Below the pieces are notes generated by a model. It saw only the letters and a list, made by a program, of their open reading frames with translations. It searched no databases and was not told the origin of the DNA. The translations under genes and the position numbers were made by a program. Source: ZLKRG08 sp046048895 (GTDB lineage Bacteria; Actinomycetota; Actinomycetes; Nanopelagicales; Nanopelagicaceae). Taken from it: a stretch of DNA of 64,000 nt. The DNA lies in assembly GCA_046048895.1 (NCBI GenBank), contig JBJOFF010000002.1, positions 62,001 through 126,000 on the forward strand, written 5' to 3'. Position 1 is the first letter of the stretch. Each line of letters opens with the position of its first letter. This document shows positions 1 to 9,485 of the stretch, in pieces.

Positions 1-387
1 TTAAATCTGCCATTCGACTCGAAACGCTTTGATGTAGTTACGATCTCTTTCGGACTTCGAAATACCGTTGATTTTGATAAGGCGTTAAAAGAGATGCTTA
101 AAGTGACCAAGCCTGGTGGTCGCTTGGTGGTCTGCGAATTTAGCCAACCTACTTGGAAGCCATTTCGGACTCTTTACATGAACTACCTGATGAAGGCGCT
201 GCCATTGATAGCTAAATGGACCAGCTCCAATCCAGATGCCTATGTCTACCTGGCCGAATCGATCCGGGCATGGCCAAATCAGAGCGCGCTCGCAGCCCGA
301 ATTGAGGCCGCCGGCTGGGTCGAGGCCCGCTGGAAGAACCTCACCTTTGGAATTGTTTCAGTTCACAGCGCCAGCGCGCCTCTTTAG
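1..387 (+). CDS. menG: Demethylmenaquinone methyltransferase, C-terminal part (5' end outside window)
   Basis: The reading frame is open from the first base to a stop at 385-387, giving about 128 residues of the C-terminal half of a UbiE/MenG family SAM-dependent methyltransferase. Visible family marks are the post-motif stretch VVTISFGLRN, then KPGGRLVVCEFSQP, then the typical ending NLTFGIVSVHSA. The enzyme makes menaquinone from demethylmenaquinone, so its place just upstream of the menaquinone-reducing NADH dehydrogenase operon makes sense. The SAM-binding N-terminus lies before the window. Confidence 0.9.
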   Translation, partial: LNLPFDSKRFDVVTISFGLRNTVDFDKALKEMLKVTKPGGRLVVCEFSQPTWKPFRTLYMNYLMKALPLIAKWTSSNPDAYVYLAESIRAWPNQSALAARIEAAGWVEARWKNLTFGIVSVHSASAPL

Positions 388-423
388 TTTCGCCTATCTT
401 CGAACCACGCTTAGACTTCCAGC

Positions 424-783
424 GTGAATCCATACGTACCAATTCTGGTCATCGGTGCCATCGGTTTGGGCTTCGCAGTCTTCTCAGTAGCCATCGCAGC
501 CATCACCGGACCGAAGAGATATAACCGCGCAAAGTTAGATCCATACGAGTGCGGAATTGAACCCTCACCACAAGCTGCCGAAGGTGGACGCTTCCCAGTT
601 AAGTACTTCTTAACCGCGATGCTCTTCATCATTTTCGATATCGAAATCGTCTTCTTGTATCCATGGGCGGTCACCTTTGATCAATTAGGTCTGTTTGGAC
701 TTGTAGAAATGATTCTCTTTATTGGCACGGTCTTTGTTGCATATGCATATGTGTGGCGACGTGGCGGACTTGAGTGGGATTAA
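424..783 (+). CDS. nuoA: NADH-quinone oxidoreductase subunit A
   Basis: 119 residues with three membrane helices, starting at a GTG. The conserved loop YECGIEPSPQA between helices 1 and 2 is the NuoA/ND3 hallmark; its Cys lies near the quinone site. It is the first gene of an uninterrupted nuoA-N operon in standard order and begins 36 bp after menG. NuoA is part of the membrane arm of complex I and touches the junction with the peripheral arm. Confidence 0.96.
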   Translation: MNPYVPILVIGAIGLGFAVFSVAIAAITGPKRYNRAKLDPYECGIEPSPQAAEGGRFPVKYFLTAMLFIIFDIEIVFLYPWAVTFDQLGLFGLVEMILFIGTVFVAYAYVWRRGGLEWD

Positions 784-808
784 GAATGGGATTTGAAATG
801 AGGACTCA

Positions 809-1366
809 GTGGGCTTAGAAGAAAAATTACCTTCAGGCTTTTTACTAACAACCGTTGAGAATCTTGCGGATTACATGCGCAAGTCTTCGGTCTGGCCTGC
901 AACTTTCGGTCTTGCATGTTGTGCAATTGAAATGATGGCAGTGGGTTCCGCTGCTAAATATGACATCTCTCGTTTTGGTATGGAGCGTTTCTCGGCAACT
1001 CCTCGCCAAGCCGATTTGATGATTGTCGCTGGTCGTCTTTCAAACAAAATGGCGCCAGTACTTCGACAGATTTATGATCAAATGCCAAATCCAAAATGGG
1101 TAATCGCGATGGGCGCATGCGCTTCATCAGGCGGCATGTTTAATAATTATGCAATTGTGCAAGGCGTAGATCACGTGGTTCCAGTTGATATTTATCTACC
1201 AGGTTGCCCTCCACGCCCAGAAATGTTACTCGATGCAATTTTGAAGTTGCACGAAAAGATTTCAGAGAGCAAGTTGGGCGTTAATCGCGAACAAGTTATC
1301 CGCGAAGTTGAAGCAGCAGCGATGGCAGCTATTCCAACTCATGCGCAGAAGGGGCTTTTAGCATGA
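809..1366 (+). CDS. nuoB: NADH-quinone oxidoreductase subunit B
   Basis: 185 residues carrying the N2 [4Fe-4S] cluster, the last electron carrier before quinone. The ligands are visible: tandem C37-C38 (GLACCAIEMM), C104 (MGACASSGG) and C133 (LPGCPPRPE). The start is a GTG, preceded by a GAGG-like ribosome site (about 799-803). The stop overlaps the nuoC start as ATGA, implying translational coupling. Confidence 0.97.
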   Translation: MGLEEKLPSGFLLTTVENLADYMRKSSVWPATFGLACCAIEMMAVGSAAKYDISRFGMERFSATPRQADLMIVAGRLSNKMAPVLRQIYDQMPNPKWVIAMGACASSGGMFNNYAIVQGVDHVVPVDIYLPGCPPRPEMLLDAILKLHEKISESKLGVNREQVIREVEAAAMAAIPTHAQKGLLA

Positions 1367-1995
1367 GTGAAGTTAAAGGAATGTTCGGAGTTTCGGGCAC
1401 CGGAGACACCTCTGGATATAGCGGTTTAGAACGTATTCAAGTAACTCCAGGTTCTTCAGAGCGTCCATACGGCAGTTATTTTGATGAAGTAGCTGATGAT
1501 TTAGAACGTGCATACCCTGAGTTTGCGGATGCGATTGAAAAAGTGGTCGTTGATCGCGGCGAATTAACACTTCACGTTAAGCGCGAAAAAATAGTTGAAG
1601 TTGCATATGTGCTTCGCGACAAATTGCTATTTGAAATGTGCATGGGAGTTAATGGAGTGCACTATCCAAACGAAACAGGTCGCGAACTTCATGCGGTCTA
1701 TCCATTGCTTTCGATTACAAATAATCGACGCATTCGTCTAGAAGTTGCTTGTCCAGATTCGGATCCACACATTCCATCAGTAGTAGAAGTTTGGGCCGGA
1801 AACAATTGGCATGAGCGCGAAACTTTTGACATGTTCGGAATTATTTTTGATGGACATCCTGCGCTGACTCGCATTTTGATGCCAGATGATTGGCAAGGTT
1901 TCCCGCAGCGTAAGGATTATGCGCTGAACGGAATTAATGTTGAATATAAAGGCGCTTCAACACCGGCACCAGATAATCGAAGGGCGTACAACTAA
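1363..1995 (+). CDS. nuoC: NADH-quinone oxidoreductase subunit C
   Basis: 210 residues. The C-terminal two thirds is the conserved 30-kDa subunit, with the signature ERETFDMFGIIFDGHP and the ending GFPQRKDY. The first ~40 residues are a Gly/Ser-rich extension, as often found in actinobacterial NuoC. It is a separate gene, not fused to nuoD. It belongs to the peripheral arm next to NuoB/NuoD, overlaps nuoB by 4 bp and abuts nuoD directly. Confidence 0.96.
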   Translation: MSEVKGMFGVSGTGDTSGYSGLERIQVTPGSSERPYGSYFDEVADDLERAYPEFADAIEKVVVDRGELTLHVKREKIVEVAYVLRDKLLFEMCMGVNGVHYPNETGRELHAVYPLLSITNNRRIRLEVACPDSDPHIPSVVEVWAGNNWHERETFDMFGIIFDGHPALTRILMPDDWQGFPQRKDYALNGINVEYKGASTPAPDNRRAYN

Positions 1996-3342
1996 ATGAC
2001 AACTTTCGACACTACTGATCCTTATGCATCATCACGCGAAACCACCGAAGGTACCGTTTACTCAGTAACTGGTGGCGACTGGAGTGAATTAACTGCTGAA
2101 ATTGGTTCACAGAAAGACGAAAAGATTGTCGTCAACATGGGACCACAGCACCCATCAACTCACGGAGTGCTTCGTCTAGTTCTAGAACTAGAGGGTGAAA
2201 CCGTTTCGGAAATTCGTTGCGGAATTGGTTACCTCCACACCGGTATCGAAAAGAACACCGAATTTCGTACTTGGACTCAAGCAACCACATTTGTGACTCG
2301 TATGGATTACCTGTCGCCACTATTTAATGAAGCTGCTTATTGCTTAGGTGTAGAAAAACTTCTCAACATTACCGATCAAATTCCAGAGCGCGCATCGGTG
2401 ATCCGCGTGCTAATGATGGAACTAAATCGCATCTCATCTCACATGGTTGCGCTAGGCACTGGTGCACTCGAATTAGGCGCAATGGCGCCAATGTTCAATG
2501 CATTCCGTGAGCGTGAAAAGGTGCTCTCTACCTTCGAGCGCATCACTGGTCTTCGCATGAATATGGCATACATCCGTCCAGGCGGAGTTCAACAAGATCT
2601 GCCTGCTGGTACCGTGCAATATATTCGCGATTTAGTTAAAGATCTTCGTATTCATCTAAAAGATAACTCGGACTTACTTGTCGGAAATACCATCTGGATG
2701 AAGCGCACCGAAGGTATTGGCTATTTAGATTTAGCTGGTTGCACCACTCTTGGTGTTACTGGACCGATTCTTCGCTCTGCAGGTTTGCCATGGGATCTTC
2801 GTAAAACTCAACCTTATTGCGGTTATGAAAATTACGACTTCGATGTGGTTACTGCTGATACTGCAGATGTTTACGGTCGCTTCTTAGTTCGTGTAAACGA
2901 ATTAGAACAATCACTTCGCATCATCGAACAAGCTTGCGATAAGTTAGACAAACTTGATGGCGCTCCAGTAATGGTTGCAGATAAAAAGATTGCCTGGCCA
3001 GCACAACTTGCACTTGGTGCAGATGGAATGGGTAATTCACTAAACCATATCCGCGAAATCATGGGCACCTCAATGGAATCTTTAATTCATCACTTTAAGT
3101 TGGTAACCGAAGGTTTCCGCGTTCCAGCAGGTCAAGCTTATGCAGCAGTCGAATCACCACGTGGCGAACTCGGCGCATATGTAGTTTCTGATGGCGGAAC
3201 TCGTCCGTATCGCGTGCACTTCCGCGAACCATCTTTTAATAATTTGCAATCAACATCAGCGATGTGTGAAGGCTCAATGGTCGCAGACATCATCGGTGCA
3301 GTTGCATCAATCGATCCAGTTATGGGAGGTGTTGATCGCTAA
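1996..3342 (+). CDS. nuoD: NADH-quinone oxidoreductase subunit D
   Basis: 448 residues, the 49-kDa subunit related to the large subunit of [NiFe] hydrogenases. It shows the quinone-site segment GPQHPSTHGVLRLVLELEGE, then GYLHTGIEKNTE and VESPRGELGAYVVSDG. An N-terminal extension of about 45 residues precedes the conserved domain. It forms the quinone cavity with NuoB. The stop overlaps the nuoE start (TAATG). Confidence 0.97.
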   Translation: MTTFDTTDPYASSRETTEGTVYSVTGGDWSELTAEIGSQKDEKIVVNMGPQHPSTHGVLRLVLELEGETVSEIRCGIGYLHTGIEKNTEFRTWTQATTFVTRMDYLSPLFNEAAYCLGVEKLLNITDQIPERASVIRVLMMELNRISSHMVALGTGALELGAMAPMFNAFREREKVLSTFERITGLRMNMAYIRPGGVQQDLPAGTVQYIRDLVKDLRIHLKDNSDLLVGNTIWMKRTEGIGYLDLAGCTTLGVTGPILRSAGLPWDLRKTQPYCGYENYDFDVVTADTADVYGRFLVRVNELEQSLRIIEQACDKLDKLDGAPVMVADKKIAWPAQLALGADGMGNSLNHIREIMGTSMESLIHHFKLVTEGFRVPAGQAYAAVESPRGELGAYVVSDGGTRPYRVHFREPSFNNLQSTSAMCEGSMVADIIGAVASIDPVMGGVDR

Positions 3343-3977
3343 TGGCAATCGAAATGTTCTCTGATTCTGATTATTCAGTAATTGATTCAATTGTTTCTCG
3401 TTACCCACGTAAGCGCTCTGCAATCATGCCGTTACTTCACTTTGTGCAATCAAAGGCTGGTTATGTAACCAATGAGGGCATCGAAATGATTGCTGCCAAA
3501 CTGGAGATTGAAAGCGCAGAAGTAACTGCGGTTTCCACCTTCTATACCCAGTATTTAAAGCACCCAGCAGGCGAATATCACGTAGGTGTCTGCATCAACA
3601 CGCTTTGCGCAGTTATGGGTGGTGATGCGATTTGGGAGAGCGTTTCCGAACATCTTGGAATTGGTAACCACGAAGTTACTGCAGATGGAAAAGTTTCACT
3701 CGAACGTATTGAGTGCAATGCAGCTTGTGACTATGCGCCAGTAGTTATGGCCAACTGGGAGTTCTACGACAATATGACTCCTCAGAAAACCAAAGATTTA
3801 GTTGATGGTGCACGCAACGGAAATCCTCCAGCACCAACACGTGGCCCAAAGAAACTTCCAACATTCAAAGAGAACTCACGGGTACTTGCAGGTCTTGATG
3901 ATGGATTAGCAAACGAAGGTGTATCCGCAGGTGAAGCAACTTTGCTCGGTCTGAAATTAAGCAAGGAGGGCAAATAA
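3342..3977 (+). CDS. nuoE: NADH-quinone oxidoreductase subunit E
   Basis: 211 residues, a thioredoxin-like [2Fe-2S] (N1a) subunit. All four ligands are present: C84 and C89 (GVCINTLCAV), C125 and C129 (CNAACDYAP). After the fold there is a tail of about 60 residues rich in Pro/Lys, common in actinobacterial NuoE. It works with NuoF and NuoG in the NADH-input module. Confidence 0.96.
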   Translation: MAIEMFSDSDYSVIDSIVSRYPRKRSAIMPLLHFVQSKAGYVTNEGIEMIAAKLEIESAEVTAVSTFYTQYLKHPAGEYHVGVCINTLCAVMGGDAIWESVSEHLGIGNHEVTADGKVSLERIECNAACDYAPVVMANWEFYDNMTPQKTKDLVDGARNGNPPAPTRGPKKLPTFKENSRVLAGLDDGLANEGVSAGEATLLGLKLSKEGK

Positions 3978-5272
3978 TGTTAAAGCCAGTTTTATCTGCT
4001 CACTGGGATGAAAGCGATTCATTCACAATCGATGGTTACAAGCGTCATGGTGGTTATGAAGCTGCAAAGAAAGCTTTGGCTATGGAAGCAGATGCAGTAA
4101 TTCAATTAGTAAAAGATTCTGGATTACGTGGACGCGGTGGTGCTGGTTTCCCAACTGGTATGAAGTGGGGATTTATTCCACAGAATGATGGCAAAGAACA
4201 TTACTTAGTTGTAAATGCTGATGAATCAGAGCCAGGAACTTGTAAGGACATGCCACTACTTATGGCAAATCCACACGTACTTATCGAAGGAATGATTATT
4301 GCTTCTTATGCTATTCGTGCGAAGCATGCATTCGTTTATCTGCGTGGAGAAGTGGCACACGTTGCACGTCGCGTTAATGCAGCAATTGCAGATGCATACA
4401 AGGCTGGATACTTAGGTAAAAATATTTTCGGAACCGGAAATGATCTAGAACTAACTCTTCATATTGGTGCAGGTGCTTATATCTGCGGCGAGGAAACTGC
4501 ACTTCTAGATTCGCTCGAAGGTTTCCGCGGCCAACCACGTCTTCGTCCGCCATTTCCAGCTATTGCTGGCCTTTATGCGCGCCCAACTGTGGTTAATAAC
4601 GTGGAATCAATCTCGGCAGTTCCAGCAATTGTGGCAAATGGTGCAGATTGGTATCAGCAATTCGGAACCGAAAAATCAAAGGGCATGACTCTTTATTCAC
4701 TTTCAGGCCACGTTGCAAATCCAGGGCAGTTTGAAGCGCCACTTGGAATTACTCTGCGTCAACTTCTTGATATGTCTGGCGGAATGCGTGCTGGACATAA
4801 ATTGAAGTTCTGGACACCTGGTGGATCATCAACACCGATGTTCACTGACGAACACTTAGATGTGCCACTTGATTACGAAGGTGTTGGCGCAGCTGGTTCG
4901 ATGCTTGGCACAAAAGCACTTCAAATTTTTGACGAGACTACTTGCGTAGTTCGCGCAGTACTTCGTTGGGTTGAGTTTTACAAACATGAATCTTGCGGAA
5001 AGTGCACACCTTGCCGCGAAGGTACTTGGTGGTTAGTCCAATCAATGAAGGACATCGAAACTGGTAAGGCAGATGTTGCAGAGCTAGATAAGTTGCTCGA
5101 TCTCTGCGACAACATCATGGGTCGTTCATTCTGTGCTCTTGCAGATGGCGCAGTCAGCCCGGTTGCTTCTTCAATTAAATATTTCCGTGACGAATACGTT
5201 GCGCACATTACAAACAAGGGTTGCCCATTTGACCCTGTTGCTTCAACTCTATTTGCGGGAGAACTTGCATGA
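3977..5272 (+). CDS. nuoF: NADH-quinone oxidoreductase subunit F
   Basis: 431 residues binding NADH, FMN and the N3 [4Fe-4S] cluster. Motifs are GLRGRGGAGFPTGMKWGF (nucleotide/FMN loop), GAGAYICGEETALLDSLEG, and the cluster ligands SCGKCTPCREG with a further Cys in GRSFCALADGA. A strong AGGAGGG ribosome site lies just before the ATG. It is the electron entry point of complex I. Confidence 0.97.
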   Translation: MLKPVLSAHWDESDSFTIDGYKRHGGYEAAKKALAMEADAVIQLVKDSGLRGRGGAGFPTGMKWGFIPQNDGKEHYLVVNADESEPGTCKDMPLLMANPHVLIEGMIIASYAIRAKHAFVYLRGEVAHVARRVNAAIADAYKAGYLGKNIFGTGNDLELTLHIGAGAYICGEETALLDSLEGFRGQPRLRPPFPAIAGLYARPTVVNNVESISAVPAIVANGADWYQQFGTEKSKGMTLYSLSGHVANPGQFEAPLGITLRQLLDMSGGMRAGHKLKFWTPGGSSTPMFTDEHLDVPLDYEGVGAAGSMLGTKALQIFDETTCVVRAVLRWVEFYKHESCGKCTPCREGTWWLVQSMKDIETGKADVAELDKLLDLCDNIMGRSFCALADGAVSPVASSIKYFRDEYVAHITNKGCPFDPVASTLFAGELA

Positions 5273-7638
5273 CAACTCAAGCTGAAAAACCGGCAGTAGA
5301 AGCAGTAGAAATGATTTCATTAGTAATCGATGGATTCGAAGTTTCGGTTCCTAAAGGCACTTTGGTCATTCGTGCTGCAGAGAAACTTGGAATTCAAATT
5401 CCACGTTTCTGCGATCATCCTCTGCTAGATCCAGTGGGAGCTTGTCGTCAATGTTTAGTGGACATCGAAATCAATGGTCGTAAATTCCCTAAGCCACAAG
5501 CTTCTTGCACCATTCCAGTAGAGCCAGGCATGATCGTAAATACTCAATTGACTTCTGAGGTTGCTGATAAAGCACAGAAGGGCATCATGGAGTTCTTGCT
5601 GGTTAATCACCCGCTTGATTGCCCAGTTTGCGACAAGGGTGGCGAATGCCCGCTTCAAAACCAGGCTATGTCTAATGGAAATGCTGAATCAAGATTTACT
5701 GGCTATAAGCGCACCTTTGAAAAGCCAATCAATATTTCATCTCAAGTTCTTTTAGATCGCGAACGTTGCGTTCTTTGTGCGCGCTGTACTCGTTTTGCAG
5801 ATCAAATTGCTGGCGATCGATTCATTACTTTGAATCAACGTGGCGCGCTGCAGCAAGTTGGTATTTACGAAGAGCAACCATTTGAATCATATTTCTCTGG
5901 AAATACAGTTCAGATCTGTCCAGTAGGTGCGCTAACAGGTGCGACATATCGTTTCCGCGCACGCCCATTTGATTTAGTATCAACACCATCTGCTTGCGAA
6001 CATTGTGCATCAGGTTGCGATATGCGCACAGACGTTCGTCGTGGCAAAACTCTCCGTCGCTTAGCTGGTGAAGATCCATCTGTAAACGAAGAGTGGAATT
6101 GCGATAAAGGTCGTTGGGCGTTTAAGTATGTAACAGCGCAAGATCGCATCACCACACCGCTAATTCGTAATGCAGCAGGTGAATTAGTTCCGGCTTCTTG
6201 GCCAGAGGCGCTCGAAGCTGCAGCGGCAGGTTTAACTGCAGGTCGTGCCGCAGTCCTAGTTGGTGGCCGCGCTACCGTTGAAGATGCATATGGTTATTCC
6301 AAGTTTGCTCGTGTAACTCTTGGCACCAATGACATTGATTTCCGCTCTCGTGTTTCAAGCGACGAAGAGCGCGCATTCTTTGCAAGTTCGGTAATCGGAA
6401 ACCAAACCTCTTATCGTGATATTGATAGCGCAGATCAAGTAGTACTTGTGGCCTTCGAACCAGAAGAAGAATCACCAATAGTCTTCTTACGCATCAATAA
6501 AGCAACTCGCAAGAAGGGCTTGAAAGTCCATGCAGTGGCTTCGAAATTATCTATTGGCAATGAAAAATTGAAAGCTAATTTCATCTGCGTGGCACCAGGT
6601 AATGAAGTATCTGGATTAGCCGGTCTTAACCTCACTCATAAGTCTGTAATTTTGGTAGGCGAACGAGCTGCCGAAACTGCAGGGCTATTAAGCGCAGTTG
6701 CTGGTCTTGCATCACGAAGTGGCGCAAAGCTTGCTTGGATTCCTCGTCGCGCAGGTGAACGTGGTGCCATCGAAGCTGGAGCAATTGCAAATCTACTTCC
6801 AGGTGGTCGCCCTGTTTCTGATACCGCTGCACGTGTTGATGTAGCGGCAGCTTGGGGAGTTCATGGTCTTCCTGAAGAGCGTGGATTATCAACCGATGAA
6901 ATTTATGCAGCTGCAGCAAATGGCGAAATAAGCGCGCTATTAGTTGGAGGCGTTGATCCACTTGATGGCGCGAATTCAAAAGTGGCACTTGATGCATTGC
7001 AAAGCGCATTTGTGGTCTCACTTGAGATGCGACCTTCTGCAGTTACTGATCGCGCAAACGTGGTACTTCCGATTGCAGCAGTTGCAGAGAAGAGTGGAAC
7101 TTTCTTAAATTGGGAAGGTCGCGGTCGTAGCTTTGAAATGGCAATCCCAGATTCATTGCAACGTAGCGATGTTCGTATTCTCTCTATTTTGGCAGATCAG
7201 ATTGGTCGCAAGATTGGAATCTCAACTGTGGCACAAGCTGCTGCAGAGTTAAATTCAATCGGAATTTGGGATGGCGCAAAGGCTGAATTCGGTGGCGTTA
7301 ATGCGGCAGCTGCACATTCTGTATCTGGTGATCAAGCAATTCTTACCTCTTGGCGCCGCTTGTTAGATAGCGGTTCGCTACAAGATGGAGAAGCAAATCT
7401 TGCCGGCACTGCTCGTAAGACAGTGGCAGTAATTTCACCAAAGCGCGCTGCTGCAATCGGTGTTAAAGACGGCGAATTAGTGAAGATTTCAAATAACAAT
7501 GGCGCAGTAGTGCTGCCGGTGTTAATTGAAGCGATTCACGATGATGCAGTTTGGGCGCCACGTAATTCAGCTGGTTCTGAATTGCTACGCACTTTAGGAG
7601 TGGCATCTAATTCAGTAGTAACGGTGGTAAAGGCATGA
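5269..7638 (+). CDS. nuoG: NADH-quinone oxidoreductase subunit G
   Basis: 789 residues, iron-sulfur and molybdopterin-oxidoreductase-like subunit. The N-terminus holds the N1b ferredoxin (PRFCDHP, GACRQC), the His/Cys N5 motif (HPLDCPVCDKGGECPLQ) and N4 (CVLCARCTRF, QICPVGAL). The off-pathway N7 motif is also present (CEHCASGCDMR followed by WNCDKGRW). The C-terminal half is a degenerate molybdopterin-type domain. It overlaps nuoF and nuoH by 4 bp each. Confidence 0.96.
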   Translation: MTTQAEKPAVEAVEMISLVIDGFEVSVPKGTLVIRAAEKLGIQIPRFCDHPLLDPVGACRQCLVDIEINGRKFPKPQASCTIPVEPGMIVNTQLTSEVADKAQKGIMEFLLVNHPLDCPVCDKGGECPLQNQAMSNGNAESRFTGYKRTFEKPINISSQVLLDRERCVLCARCTRFADQIAGDRFITLNQRGALQQVGIYEEQPFESYFSGNTVQICPVGALTGATYRFRARPFDLVSTPSACEHCASGCDMRTDVRRGKTLRRLAGEDPSVNEEWNCDKGRWAFKYVTAQDRITTPLIRNAAGELVPASWPEALEAAAAGLTAGRAAVLVGGRATVEDAYGYSKFARVTLGTNDIDFRSRVSSDEERAFFASSVIGNQTSYRDIDSADQVVLVAFEPEEESPIVFLRINKATRKKGLKVHAVASKLSIGNEKLKANFICVAPGNEVSGLAGLNLTHKSVILVGERAAETAGLLSAVAGLASRSGAKLAWIPRRAGERGAIEAGAIANLLPGGRPVSDTAARVDVAAAWGVHGLPEERGLSTDEIYAAAANGEISALLVGGVDPLDGANSKVALDALQSAFVVSLEMRPSAVTDRANVVLPIAAVAEKSGTFLNWEGRGRSFEMAIPDSLQRSDVRILSILADQIGRKIGISTVAQAAAELNSIGIWDGAKAEFGGVNAAAAHSVSGDQAILTSWRRLLDSGSLQDGEANLAGTARKTVAVISPKRAAAIGVKDGELVKISNNNGAVVLPVLIEAIHDDAVWAPRNSAGSELLRTLGVASNSVVTVVKA

Positions 7639-8864
7639 ACACAATGACAAATGCGCAATTAATTGCAGGAGATCCTGGTTGGTTAATTGCAATTAAAGCA
7701 GTACTGACTTTTGCAGTGCTAGTGGTCTTTACCTTGTTAGCTATCTGGTGGGAGCGTCGCTTCATTGGCTTTATGCAGGAACGTCCAGGACCTAACCGAA
7801 CTGGCCCACAGGGTTTACTGCAATCTCTTGCAGACGGAATTAAATTGGCGCTTAAGGAAGACATCATTCCGAAAGCAGCCGACAAAGTTGTATTTATTCT
7901 GGCGCCGATTATCAGCGCTGCCACTTGCTTTATGTCATTTGCAGTTATGCCGATGACCGGTGAAGTAAAGATGTTTGGACAGACCACTGCGATGCAGATG
8001 ACGGATCTTCCAATTGGCGTGCTTTATGTATTAGCAGTGGCATCAGTTGGTGTTTACGGAATTGTGCTCGCTGGTTGGTCTTCAGGATCAACTTATCCAC
8101 TACTAGGTGGACTTCGCTCCAGCGCACAGGTCATTTCTTATGAAGTAGCAATGGGACTTTCATTAGTTGCCATCTTCATCTACTCAGGTTCTATGTCAAC
8201 TGGTGACATTGTTGCAGCACAGAACAAGTGGTGGAACGTAGTTGTGCTCTTCCCATCATTTGTTATCTATTTAATTTCAATGATTGGCGAAACCAACCGT
8301 GCGCCATTCGATTTAGCTGAAGCCGAAGGCGAACTAGTTGGTGGATTCCATACAGAATATTCATCACTTAAATTTGCGCTCTTCTTCTTAGGCGAATACA
8401 TCAATATTGCAACGGTATCTGCGCTAGCTACTACCTTGTTCTTCGGCGGATATAGAGCGCTACCTGGGCTTGGATTTACTGAGCAGTGGTTAGGTGGCTG
8501 GTTTGGCATGGTCTGGTTCTTTGCCAAAGTCTGTTTCTTCTTCAATATTTTCGTATGGGTTCGCGCAACCTTACCGCGCATTCGTTACGACCAATTCATG
8601 AAGTTCGGTTGGAAAATATTGATTCCATCATCACTGCTCTGGATTATCGTGGTGGCAACACTCCGTGCGCTCTCTGCAAATGGCGCTTCAAGGTTTGTCG
8701 TCGCCGGTTTTGCAGGTGGCGTAGTTCTGTTAGTTATGGCGCTTAGCTCTGCATGGGATAAATCCAAAGTGCGCTCCAAGATTCAACCTGAATTTGAAGT
8801 TAACGAACCAAGTTTCCCGGTTCCTAAGATTCCGAATAAGTCATCGAATGCGGAGGTTCTGTAA
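7635..8864 (+). CDS. nuoH: NADH-quinone oxidoreductase subunit H
   Basis: 409 residues, eight or more membrane helices, the ND1 subunit that links the quinone cavity to the proton pumps. Signatures are ERPGPNRTGPQGLLQSLADG near residue 50 and the charged loop GETNRAPFDLAEAEGELVGG. The C-terminus carries a roughly 70-residue extension with an extra helix, seen in actinobacterial NuoH. Confidence 0.97.
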   Translation: MNTMTNAQLIAGDPGWLIAIKAVLTFAVLVVFTLLAIWWERRFIGFMQERPGPNRTGPQGLLQSLADGIKLALKEDIIPKAADKVVFILAPIISAATCFMSFAVMPMTGEVKMFGQTTAMQMTDLPIGVLYVLAVASVGVYGIVLAGWSSGSTYPLLGGLRSSAQVISYEVAMGLSLVAIFIYSGSMSTGDIVAAQNKWWNVVVLFPSFVIYLISMIGETNRAPFDLAEAEGELVGGFHTEYSSLKFALFFLGEYINIATVSALATTLFFGGYRALPGLGFTEQWLGGWFGMVWFFAKVCFFFNIFVWVRATLPRIRYDQFMKFGWKILIPSSLLWIIVVATLRALSANGASRFVVAGFAGGVVLLVMALSSAWDKSKVRSKIQPEFEVNEPSFPVPKIPNKSSNAEVL

Positions 8865-9485
8865 ATGTCAGAGAGATCAGAGATGGAACCAAAGAAATTT
8901 GATATCGATAAAGTAACAACCGCTCCAGTCCCTCCTGCACGCGAAGGATCACTTATTGAGCAGGCAAAAGGTTTCTGGGTAACGATTCGCAACATCGGTC
9001 GCCCAAGAATCACGGTTGAGTATCCAGAAGTTAAAGCGCCAACTGAAGAACGTTTTCATGGTCGTCATCAATTAAATCGCCATCCAGATGGACTCGAGAA
9101 GTGCATCGGCTGCGAACTCTGCGCATGGGCATGCCCAGCAGATGCAATTTATGTAGAGGGCGCAGATAACACCGAAGAGGCGCGCTTCTCTCCGGGTGAG
9201 CGTTACGGCAAGGTTTATCAGATTAATTATCTTCGCTGCATTTTCTGCGGACTTTGCATTGAAGCTTGCCCTACTCGTGCGCTAACTATGACTAATGAAT
9301 ATGAATTAGCAGATCGCACTCGCGATAAATTGATCTTTGAAAAAGAGGATTTGTTAGCACCGCTTCGTAGCGGCATGTTGCAGCCTCCGCACCCGATGTA
9401 TCCAGGTACCGATGAAGGCGATTATTACCGCGGCCAAGTTACCGAAGCGCATGCCTCCCAAGATAGAAACCAGGGGGCCAATTAA
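8865..9485 (+). CDS. nuoI: NADH-quinone oxidoreductase subunit I
   Basis: 206 residues carrying clusters N6a and N6b. Two 4Fe-4S motifs are complete: C80-x2-C83-x2-C86-x3-C90 and C125-x2-C128-x2-C131-x3-C135. N-terminal (about 35 residues) and C-terminal tails flank the ferredoxin core. It passes electrons to NuoB. It begins directly after the nuoH stop and ends overlapping nuoJ. Confidence 0.97.
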   Translation: MSERSEMEPKKFDIDKVTTAPVPPAREGSLIEQAKGFWVTIRNIGRPRITVEYPEVKAPTEERFHGRHQLNRHPDGLEKCIGCELCAWACPADAIYVEGADNTEEARFSPGERYGKVYQINYLRCIFCGLCIEACPTRALTMTNEYELADRTRDKLIFEKEDLLAPLRSGMLQPPHPMYPGTDEGDYYRGQVTEAHASQDRNQGAN